Assembly (NCBI GenBank): GCA_002399565.1
Contig: DHDW01000023.1
Coordinates: 1 to 12,509 of the forward strand
Length of the DNA stretch: 12,509 bases
Direction: 5' to 3'
DNA from: Bacteroidales bacterium UBA4866
GTDB lineage: Bacteria > Bacteroidota > Bacteroidia > Bacteroidales > P3
Below the pieces are notes generated by a model. It did no database searches, was not told where the DNA came from, and saw nothing but the letters and a program-made list of their open reading frames with translations. Position numbers and translations under genes: made by a program. Position 1 is the first letter of the stretch. Every line of letters begins with the position of its first letter. Below, piece after piece: positions 6,523 through 12,509 of the stretch.

Positions 6523-7263
6523 ATGGATGATGTGATTGTTGTTAGGGATTTGACTAAGAGGTTTGGGCATTTTGTGGCTGTCGATAATATCTCTTTTAAT
6601 GTTAAGAAAGGAGAGATATTTGGATTTTTGGGTGCTAATGGAGCAGGGAAGACAACAGCAATGAGAATTTTATGTGGCTTAAGTCGTCCCACTTCAGGAG
6701 AGGCTTCGGTAGGAGGCTTTGATATTAGACATGAGTCGGAAAAGATTAAAAAGAATATTGGGTATATGAGTCAGAAGTTTTCACTATATCAGGATTTGAA
6801 GGTATGGGAGAATATAAAACTCTTTGCTGGTATATATGGAATGAAGAGAAATGAAATTGCTTCGAAAACTGATATACTTCTAAAAGAATTAGGATTTGAA
6901 AAAGAGAAGAACACCCTTGTTAAAGACTTGCCTTTAGGCTGGAAACAAAAGCTTGCTTTTTCTGTTGCGATATTTCATAACCCTAAAATAGTTTTTCTTG
7001 ATGAACCAACAGGAGGAGTTGACCCAATTACAAGAAGACAATTTTGGGAAATGATTTATGATGCATCGCAAAAAGGAATAACTGTATTTGTAACAACTCA
7101 CTATATGGATGAAGCAGAGTATTGCGATAGAGTTTCAATTATGGTTGATGGGAGAATTGAAGCTATGAATAGTCCTAAAGAATTGAAAAGAGAATTTAAC
7201 GCTGAAAATATTGATGAAGTCTTTCGCCTATTGGCTAAAAAGTCCACAAGAAAAGAAATTTAG
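6523..7263 (+). CDS. ABC ATPase, equivalent to the C-terminal half of YbhF (degenerate signature motif)
   Basis: This is the second ATPase of the exporter, 246 residues long and cytoplasmic. Walker A is GANGAGKTT (37-45), the Q-loop YMSQKF keeps Gln84, Walker B VFLDEP has Glu161, and the H-loop TTHYMDEAEYCDR keeps His193. The signature is abnormal: DLPLGWKQK (135-143) replaces LSGGQ, with Pro137 and Leu138 at the usual Ser and first Gly. E. coli YbhF, from memory, has ELPLGFKQ and VTTHFMDEAEYCDR in its C-terminal half, so this gene corresponds to that half, and the gene at 1935 to the first. Together they should form one normal and one degenerate ATP site. The gene is 16 bases after the flavodoxin and 3 bases before the first permease, consistent with co-transcription. 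The ABC call is certain and the pairing strong. Confidence 0.93.
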   Translation: MDDVIVVRDLTKRFGHFVAVDNISFNVKKGEIFGFLGANGAGKTTAMRILCGLSRPTSGEASVGGFDIRHESEKIKKNIGYMSQKFSLYQDLKVWENIKLFAGIYGMKRNEIASKTDILLKELGFEKEKNTLVKDLPLGWKQKLAFSVAIFHNPKIVFLDEPTGGVDPITRRQFWEMIYDASQKGITVFVTTHYMDEAEYCDRVSIMVDGRIEAMNSPKELKREFNAENIDEVFRLLAKKSTRKEI

Positions 7264-7266
7264 ATT

Positions 7267-8373
7267 ATGAAACAATTCCTTTCATTTGCAAAAAAAGAAT
7301 TTCTTCACATTTTCCGAGACACATGGACAATGATGATAATATTAGTTCTTCCAGTTATAATGATGTTGCTTTTTGGATACGCAGTAACAACAGAAATAAG
7401 AGATACAAATATTGGAATTTTAGACAATAGTCGTGATGAGATTAGCAATAGATTGATTGATAAATTGGATGAAAGTGAATATTTTTCAGTATTAAAAGTT
7501 TTTAAAAGTAATTCTGAAATTGATAAAGCATTTCGAAGAAATGAAATATACATGGCAATAGTTATTGAAAATGATTTTTCTAAGAAATTAATCACAGGGC
7601 AAAATCCCAAGATTCAAATTATTGCCGATGCTTCAGACCCAAACCATGCAAAAACTCTTGTGAACTATGCAAGTGGAGTAATTGCTCAAAGTCTTATGCA
7701 AGAAACAAAAGCAAATTCTCCATTATCTCAAATAAATACAGAAATTAAACTATTGTATAATCCATTAATGAAGAGCTCCTATAATTTTGTTCCAGGGGTA
7801 ATGGGTTTTATAATTATTATTGTTTGTGCTATGATGACCTCAATTTCAATTGTGAGGGAAAGAGAAAGAGGGAGTATGGAATTATTATTGGCAAGTCCAG
7901 TGAAACCAATTACTATAATTCTTTCAAAGGTAACACCTTATTTCTTCCTGTCAATAATTAATATACTTACAATTTTCCTTGTCTCTTATTTTGTTATGGG
8001 AGTACCCATTAAAGGGAGTCTCTTTTGGATTTTTCTACTATGTATAGTATATATTTTGGTTTCTCTCTCTTTGGGAATACTTGTTTCAACTATTGCCAAA
8101 ACTCAATTGGTTGCTTTGATTATTAGTGCAATTATTCTTCTTATGCCTTCAATGTTATTATCAGGAATGATGTTTGATATTAGTAGTATGCCTTTAATAC
8201 TTCAAGCAATTGCACAAATTATGCCAGCAAAATGGTTTATCAGTGCAATTAGAAAGCTAATGATTATGGGGGTAGATGTAAGATTTGTTTTAAATGAGTT
8301 CTTAGTATTGTTTTCTATGGGTGTGTTTTTAATACTTATTAGCCTTAAGAAATATAAAAATAGATTGGAGTAG
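7267..8373 (+). CDS. ABC-2 type permease, YbhS-like
   Basis: This inner-membrane permease of 368 residues forms half of the exporter's membrane channel. The topology is classic ABC-2: a short cytoplasmic amphipathic N-terminus (KKEFLHIFRD), TM1 about 21-40, a large extracytoplasmic domain (about 43-170), then five helices near 175-196, 225-247, 252-275, 281-302 and 342-361. The loop RERERGSMELLLASP (197-211) is the conserved element that contacts the ATPases. It follows remembered E. coli YbhS closely, for example GVPIKGS and the SMLLSGMMFDISSMP segment beside YbhS GVPYRGS and SIMLSGFIFQIDSMP. The 3-base gap after ATPase half 2 and 5-base gap before the second permease indicate tight translational coupling. 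The exported substrate is unknown. Confidence 0.92.
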   Translation: MKQFLSFAKKEFLHIFRDTWTMMIILVLPVIMMLLFGYAVTTEIRDTNIGILDNSRDEISNRLIDKLDESEYFSVLKVFKSNSEIDKAFRRNEIYMAIVIENDFSKKLITGQNPKIQIIADASDPNHAKTLVNYASGVIAQSLMQETKANSPLSQINTEIKLLYNPLMKSSYNFVPGVMGFIIIIVCAMMTSISIVRERERGSMELLLASPVKPITIILSKVTPYFFLSIINILTIFLVSYFVMGVPIKGSLFWIFLLCIVYILVSLSLGILVSTIAKTQLVALIISAIILLMPSMLLSGMMFDISSMPLILQAIAQIMPAKWFISAIRKLMIMGVDVRFVLNEFLVLFSMGVFLILISLKKYKNRLE

Positions 8374-8378
8374 GGATT

Positions 8379-9479
8379 ATGTTAAGATATTTAATTGAAA
8401 AGGAGTTTAAACAAATCAAAAGGGATTTTATTCTTCCAAAGCTAATACTTTTATTCCCTTTTATTGCATTAATATTATTGCCTTATGCTGCCAATTTTGA
8501 ATTTAAGGATATAAGGGTTGTGGTTGTGGATAATGATAAAAGTTCTTACTCAAATCAAGTTCTTAATAAATTAAGAGCAAATACTTCAATCAATATTAAT
8601 TATATTGAAGATAGCTACACTAAAGCAATGGAACTAATTCAAGAGGATAGGGCAGATATGATAATTAATATTCCTTCAGGTTTTGAGAAGGATTATATTG
8701 TAAATAAAAAATCAAACATACTAATTGCAGTAAATACTGTTAATGGTATGAAGGGATCAATAAGTGCTATGTATGCACAAAATATAATTAGTGATTTTTC
8801 TCTTGAAAAAAACTCTTCAATACAAGTTCTTAACTCGCCTAAAATGGAGATTCAACCGCTCTACTCTTTTAACAAAACCTTAAACTATAAATTCTTTATG
8901 GTTCCTGCCCTAATGGTAATGATACTTACTTTGATTTGTGGTTTTTTACCTGCTTTTAATATTGTGGGAGAAAAGGAAAAAGGGAATATGGAGCAAATTA
9001 ATGTAAGTCCAATAACTAAACCTGTTTTTATTCTTTCCAAACTAATTCCTTATTGGATAATTGGAGCAATTGTTATAAGCATTGGCTTCTTGGTTGCCTG
9101 GCTTTTTTATGGAATTACACCGCAAGGAAGTATTTTTACTGTCTATATATTCTCTTTTATCTTTACACTTGCAATTTCAGGCTTAGGTTTGGTGCTTTCC
9201 AACTATGCTCAAACTTACCAGCAGGCAGTATTTATGATGTTCTTCTTTATAATGATTTTAATTCTAATGAGTGGACTCTACACTCCTTTTACTTCAATGC
9301 CTCCTTGGGCACAAACCATAGGTTCTTTCAGCCCTTTGAAATATTTTATTGATGTAATGAGATGTGTTTACCTTAAAGGAAGTAATATTGTCGAACTCCT
9401 TCCTCAACTTTACGCTTTGTTAGGTTTTGTTGTAGTTGTTAATACTTGGGCAATATTATCCTATAGAAAGAAGAACTAA
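8379..9479 (+). CDS. ABC-2 type permease, YbhR-like
   Basis: This second permease of the heterodimeric exporter has 366 residues and the same layout as its neighbour: N-terminal EKEFKQIKRD, TM1 about 20-39, an extracytoplasmic domain to about residue 170, and five C-terminal helices. The ATPase-contact loop reads VGEKEKGNMEQINVSP (196-211). It resembles E. coli YbhR rather than YbhS: the start of TM1 (ILLFPFIALILLPYAA against YbhR ILPVLIQVILFPFAA, from memory) and the LNYKFFMVPALMVMI segment match. Two non-identical permeases fit two non-identical ATPases. It is the last gene of the exporter group; 149 non-coding bases with a weak hairpin and a new promoter follow. Confidence 0.92.
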   Translation: MLRYLIEKEFKQIKRDFILPKLILLFPFIALILLPYAANFEFKDIRVVVVDNDKSSYSNQVLNKLRANTSININYIEDSYTKAMELIQEDRADMIINIPSGFEKDYIVNKKSNILIAVNTVNGMKGSISAMYAQNIISDFSLEKNSSIQVLNSPKMEIQPLYSFNKTLNYKFFMVPALMVMILTLICGFLPAFNIVGEKEKGNMEQINVSPITKPVFILSKLIPYWIIGAIVISIGFLVAWLFYGITPQGSIFTVYIFSFIFTLAISGLGLVLSNYAQTYQQAVFMMFFFIMILILMSGLYTPFTSMPPWAQTIGSFSPLKYFIDVMRCVYLKGSNIVELLPQLYALLGFVVVVNTWAILSYRKKN

Positions 9480-9514
9480 AATTCCGATTCATTAATTAAA
9501 ACTCCTATTAAAAA

Positions 9515-9532
9515 GAAATTATCAATAATTTC
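9515..9532 (+). terminator. Weak candidate terminator after the exporter operon
   Basis: GAAATTAT (9515-9522) and ATAATTTC (9525-9532) form a perfect 8-bp inverted repeat with a 2-base centre, 36 bases after the last permease stop, followed by CTCTTCTTATTT. The stem is AT-rich and the T-run broken, so termination here is plausible but weak. The position between two transcription units supports it. Confidence 0.35.
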
Positions 9533-9548
9533 CTCTTCTTATTTAAGA

Positions 9549-9568
9549 AAAGATTATTAACTTTGCTC
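9549..9568 (+). promoter_or_regulatory. Promoter element before the beta-barrel pair (-7 box TAACTTTG)
   Basis: TAACTTTG (9558-9565) fits the Bacteroidota -7 consensus TAnnTTTG. It sits in a 20-base block, AAAGATTATTAACTTTGCTC, which recurs with one mismatch at 11045-11064. No clear -33 TTTG is visible. Transcription would begin near 9571, giving a leader of about 58 bases before the ATG at 9629. Confidence 0.5.
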
Positions 9569-9628
9569 CATTCTTAACAATTATTATTTCTGTTTTGTAG
9601 AAATATAGTCTAATTAATAGAGTGAGTT

Positions 9629-10351
9629 ATGAGAAAATTATTTTTAATCTTACTGCTTTTTTGTTCAAGTAGTTCATTTAGTCAAAAGGTTAATCCATGG
9701 TCTTTAGCAATTGGAGCTAGTACTTATAATTATGTTTTTGATAGTAGGATAGATGATTATGCTAATAAGTTTAACTATGAATTTTATATTCTTCCATCTA
9801 AAAATTTTTCATTTCTGAAACTTACAACAGGAATTATGTATTCAACCAAGAATATTAAAGGTTATGAATTTACCAGAATTAATGAGGAATCTGTATTCCA
9901 TGATTTGTATAAAGTAGATTATGATGTTGAATATATTAAAGTACCTATATTGGCAACGGTAGGATATTCCTTTAAAAAAGTTATGTTTAGCATAACAGGA
10001 GGATTTATATTAGATCATATTCTAAACTATAGGGTTAAAGTGAATTACTTAAATGGGGAAAGTTCATATAAAGACTATAAATTTGATGATTATAATATGT
10101 CTGTTAGAGGAGGTATTACTATTTCAACAGAAATATTTAAGAATATCAATCTAACTTTACAACCTTTTATTGATTATAAGATAGATCCTGATGATATATT
10201 TGATAATACTGGTAAATGGGGATCTCGTGATATTTATGAATATTATTACGATCAGATACCAAATGGAGTAGTTCCTGATGACTTATATAACGATTATGGA
10301 GGAATATTATCTTATGGTTTAAGCATTGGACTTGAATACACTTTCAAATAA
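9629..10351 (+). CDS. Outer-membrane beta-barrel family protein
   Basis: This 240-residue protein is probably a small outer-membrane beta-barrel. A signal peptide (hydrophobic core about 4-13) ends in SSFS, with likely cleavage before Gln19. The mature part alternates polar and hydrophobic or aromatic residues, for example KLTTGIMYSTKN and VPILATVGYSFKKVMFSITGG. It ends in a Gly/Tyr-rich strand, YGLSIGLEYTFK, as expected of a closing barrel strand. Asp- and Tyr-rich stretches (about 190-225, with DDIFDN and EYYYDQ) look like external loops and could bind cations, which is a guess. It resembles the PorT/OMP_b-brl group in size and pattern, but I do not recognise an orthologue. The next gene, 30 bases on, encodes a similar smaller protein, so the two probably form an operon behind the 9558 promoter. 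Confidence 0.75.
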   Translation: MRKLFLILLLFCSSSSFSQKVNPWSLAIGASTYNYVFDSRIDDYANKFNYEFYILPSKNFSFLKLTTGIMYSTKNIKGYEFTRINEESVFHDLYKVDYDVEYIKVPILATVGYSFKKVMFSITGGFILDHILNYRVKVNYLNGESSYKDYKFDDYNMSVRGGITISTEIFKNINLTLQPFIDYKIDPDDIFDNTGKWGSRDIYEYYYDQIPNGVVPDDLYNDYGGILSYGLSIGLEYTFK

Positions 10352-10381
10352 GTATAAAGTGAATTGTAGATACATCTTTTT

Positions 10382-10948
10382 ATGAGAAAAATAATTTTTA
10401 TTTTACTTTCTTTATGTTTTGCAGTAAGTGGTTTTGCTCAAAATGATACATCTTCAACTGAGAAGTTAAATAGATTGAAAGATATTGAATTATATGCAGG
10501 AGTAAATTATTCCAATTATAATAATTCCCTTTTTGGATATGGTTTGGGAGTAAATTTTGTGTTTTTCAATCAAAAACCTTTTAATTTTGTTGTAAATGTT
10601 ATTGATTTTCAAAATTTAATGTTCAGAGATAATACTTTATATAACATTGGAACTTTTTCTTTTTTCTCTCCTTCAATCAGATATAATATTGGTAAGAAAA
10701 CAAAACTCTTTTTTGAATTGGGGGTGAGATATGAATTTCCTGTATATGATACTTATCCTGAAAGGGAATATGATTTTATGTATAACAGGACAACAATAGA
10801 AAATAATTTTTTCTTTAAAGCTGGAGCAGGGTTTATGTTCCCTGTTAACGAGCATAAAATTTTTATTAAATCATATGTTAGCAGTGCATTTTATTATTCA
10901 AAACTTTATTTAGTATCCTATAATTTAGTTTTTGGTTTTGCATTCTAA
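10382..10948 (+). CDS. Small outer-membrane beta-barrel protein
   Basis: This 188-residue protein has a signal peptide whose start (MRKIIFILLSLCF) closely resembles that of the preceding gene (MRKLFLILLLFC), with cleavage likely after GFA and before Gln20. After a short polar linker (NDTSSTEKLNRLKD) come amphipathic strands such as IELYAGVNYSNY, GYGLGVNFVFF and KTKLFFELGVRYEF. It ends in YNLVFGFAF; a C-terminal Phe is typical of proteins inserted by the Bam machinery. The length suits an eight-stranded barrel. No transport or enzymatic motif is visible, and I do not recognise an orthologue. It lies 30 bases after the other barrel gene without a promoter between them, so they are probably co-transcribed and related in function. 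Confidence 0.72.
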   Translation: MRKIIFILLSLCFAVSGFAQNDTSSTEKLNRLKDIELYAGVNYSNYNNSLFGYGLGVNFVFFNQKPFNFVVNVIDFQNLMFRDNTLYNIGTFSFFSPSIRYNIGKKTKLFFELGVRYEFPVYDTYPEREYDFMYNRTTIENNFFFKAGAGFMFPVNEHKIFIKSYVSSAFYYSKLYLVSYNLVFGFAF

Positions 10949-10971
10949 GAAAATATAGCTTTAAAATTCAC

Positions 10972-10997
10972 AAAAAGAGATAAGATTCTCAATTTTT
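10972..10997 (+). terminator. Weak candidate terminator after the beta-barrel pair
   Basis: GAGA (10977-10980) and TCTC (10987-10990) pair around TAAGAT, with AAAAA before and AATTTTT after, 23 bases past the stop of the second barrel gene. The stem is only four strong pairs, so this is a tentative call supported mainly by position and the T-run. Confidence 0.3.
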
Positions 10998-11032
10998 AAT
11001 AGGCGTTTTGATTCTTATAAGTCTTTTAATTC

Positions 11033-11064
11033 TTTGTTTTAGTTAAAGATTATTATCTTTGCTC
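11033..11064 (+). promoter_or_regulatory. Promoter of the MutS-like gene (-33 TTTG, -7 TATCTTTG)
   Basis: TTTG at 11033-11036 and TATCTTTG at 11054-11061 are 17 bases apart, close to the Bacteroidota -33/-7 arrangement. The -7 box overlaps a dyad, AAAGAT (11045-11050) and ATCTTT (11055-11060), and lies in a block shared with the promoter at 9549-9568. The leader to the ATG at 11088 would be about 20 bases. Confidence 0.55.
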
Positions 11065-11087
11065 AATTATTATTAAAATTTAGTTTA

Positions 11088-12500
11088 ATGAAAAGTTTTA
11101 TCGCCAACATAAAACATATATTTAGGAAAGATAAACAAGAAATTGAAACCATAAATTTTGATATTAAAGAATTGTCTTTATATTATAATCTGTTAAATGA
11201 TGAGGTTTTTAAATCTAAAACTGATCAATCTGTTCTCGATTTAGATCTTAATGATGTTTTCTTTCAAATTGACTATGCAAACTCAATTATTGGAAAACAG
11301 TATCTTTATAATCATTTGGTAAGTCAGCAAGTAAAGGCTGAAGAAATTGATGTTATTGAAAAGAATATGGAGTATTTGGAAGGAAATGCTATTGAAAAAC
11401 AAAGCCTCGAAAAGATTCTTAAAAAGGCATCTTCAACCAAACTCTTTCAGCTACCTTATTTGTTCTTGGGATCATCAATTCCACTATATAAGAATATTAA
11501 TATTTATTTCTTACTATCTTTTTCTGCCTTGCTTTCTCTTTTTTTATCCTTTTTTAATTCTTCTTTTTTACTTCTATTCCTTTTTATAGCAATCCTAAAT
11601 CTTGCCATTCATTATAATAACAAGAGAAAACTAATAATTTATAGTGAATCACTCTCTCAACTTCAAACTCTCTACAAAACAGCTTTAGAAATAAAGAAAT
11701 TATCTCCCTTTATTTCCACTCAAAACCTTAAGGAAGAAAGTATAGATTCTCTTTCCTCAATAAGAAATTGGCTAAAACTGATTAGTTCTGGCAACTATAT
11801 GGAATTAAACGACTTTATGCTTCTTCTTTGGTACCCTTTTGAACTTCTGAAAGGGTGTTTCTTAATAGAATTGATTGCTATGCATAAGGTGTTTCAAAAT
11901 ATTGACAAACAAAAAGAGAGCATTCACTATCTTTATAAGCTTATTGGTAAAACAGACCTTTGTTTATCGATATTGGAACTGAGAAAACAAATGCCATATT
12001 ACTGTAAACCAAACTTTGTAAACAATACAAAAACTCTAATATGTGAAGATATTATTCATCCTCTAATTGATAACTGCATACCTAATTCAATTTCTCTTAC
12101 AAATCAAAGCCTTATAATAACAGGTTCAAATATGTCAGGGAAAACAACTTTTCTAAGAACAATAGCAACAAATAATATATTAGCAAACACAATAAATACA
12201 TGCTTTGCTAAAAGATTTGTTACTTCAAAAATGCAAACTCTTACCTCAATAAGAGTAACTGACGATATTTTGGAGTCAAAAAGTTTCTTCTTTGAAGAAG
12301 TTCATTTGATTAAAACCTTGATTGACTACTCTTCAAAAGAGGATAACTGTCTTTTTATCATCGATGAACTCTTTAAAGGCACCAATACCAGAGAAAGAAT
12401 TGCTACTTCAAAGTCCATTCTTCACTTTCTCAATCAATCAAATCATATTATTCTTTTCTCAACTCATGACTTAGAGCTGATAGAGCTTGACTTGTCCTGA
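11088..12500 (+). CDS. MutS-like membrane ATPase (MutS domain V), possibly truncated at the C-terminus
   Basis: This protein belongs to the MutS-related family of Bacteroidota that has membrane segments and lacks the mismatch-recognition domain, so it should not be called mismatch repair MutS. It has 470 residues. The N-terminal helical part (about 45-115, with LDLNDVFFQIDYANSIIGKQYLY) matches the MutS core-like start of this family. Two hydrophobic helices follow (about 137-157 and 159-176), then a lever-like helical region, then the ATPase: Walker A TGSNMSGKTT (345-354), Walker B LFIIDELFKGTN (422-433, Asp426, Glu427) and STHDLELIEL (458-467, His460). Family members usually continue for some 40-60 residues with an HF.E and FDYKL..G segment; here TGA follows ten residues after STHD begins. 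The window ends nine bases later, so a real short form, a frameshift or a sequencing error cannot be separated. Cellular role unknown. Confidence 0.85.
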   Translation: MKSFIANIKHIFRKDKQEIETINFDIKELSLYYNLLNDEVFKSKTDQSVLDLDLNDVFFQIDYANSIIGKQYLYNHLVSQQVKAEEIDVIEKNMEYLEGNAIEKQSLEKILKKASSTKLFQLPYLFLGSSIPLYKNINIYFLLSFSALLSLFLSFFNSSFLLLFLFIAILNLAIHYNNKRKLIIYSESLSQLQTLYKTALEIKKLSPFISTQNLKEESIDSLSSIRNWLKLISSGNYMELNDFMLLLWYPFELLKGCFLIELIAMHKVFQNIDKQKESIHYLYKLIGKTDLCLSILELRKQMPYYCKPNFVNNTKTLICEDIIHPLIDNCIPNSISLTNQSLIITGSNMSGKTTFLRTIATNNILANTINTCFAKRFVTSKMQTLTSIRVTDDILESKSFFFEEVHLIKTLIDYSSKEDNCLFIIDELFKGTNTRERIATSKSILHFLNQSNHIILFSTHDLELIELDLS

Positions 12501-12509
12501 AAAAAGTTG

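Noticed and set aside
6507..6692. Minus-strand open frame of about 61 codons
   Set aside because: It lies opposite the Walker A region of ATPase half 2, whose coding potential is certain.
7305..7610. Minus-strand open frame of about 101 codons
   Set aside because: It is antisense to the permease N-terminus; its hydrophobic look comes from the complementary membrane-segment codons.
9053..9352. Plus-strand open frame of about 99 codons within the second permease
   Set aside because: It is an out-of-frame shadow with an irregular Trp/Cys/Tyr-rich composition and no motif.
10673..10855. Minus-strand open frame of about 60 codons in the second barrel gene
   Set aside because: It is antisense to a gene with a signal peptide and barrel pattern, with no features of its own.
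11347..11589. Plus-strand open frame of about 80 codons in the MutS-like gene
   Set aside because: It is out of frame; the hydrophobic tail arises from T-rich codons of the membrane segments.

Overview
The window is AT-rich DNA that looks like Bacteroidota, possibly Bacteroidales. The signs are TAnnTTTG-type -7 promoter elements, almost no Shine-Dalgarno sequences before start codons, small outer-membrane beta-barrel proteins whose signal peptides are followed by Gln, and a membrane-anchored MutS-like ATPase of a kind common in that phylum. Every convincing gene is on the + strand. I see no tRNA, rRNA, CRISPR array, transposase or integrase, and no gene-free gap reaches 300 bases.

Bases 1-9479 hold a complete tripartite drug/lipid-type exporter related to E. 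coli YbhG-YbhF-YbhS-YbhR: a TolC-family outer-membrane channel (5' end outside the window), a lipoprotein HlyD-family adaptor, ATPase half 1, ATPase half 2 and two ABC-2 permeases. The two ATPases match the N-terminal and C-terminal halves of YbhF, each with its own half-specific motif changes. Here they are separate genes, about 3.7 kb apart.

Between the halves (2796-6522) lie four non-transport genes: an AAA_14/DUF4143 ATPase, a small endonuclease/exonuclease/phosphatase (EEP) protein, a membrane-anchored metallo-beta-lactamase protein resembling NAPE-PLD, and a HemG-like flavodoxin. The insert begins with three 15-bp palindromes spaced exactly 23 bp apart; the last ends just before a Bacteroidota -7 box. 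Short same-strand gaps suggest that this promoter could also transcribe ATPase half 2 and both permeases, which would place part of the exporter under the insert's control.

Bases 9480-12509 look like separate units: a pair of small outer-membrane beta-barrel proteins and a MutS-like membrane ATPase. The two promoters share a 20-bp element with one mismatch. The MutS-like frame stops nine bases before the window edge, without the C-terminal segment usual for its family.

Function calls rest on motifs and remembered family sequences, not on database searches.
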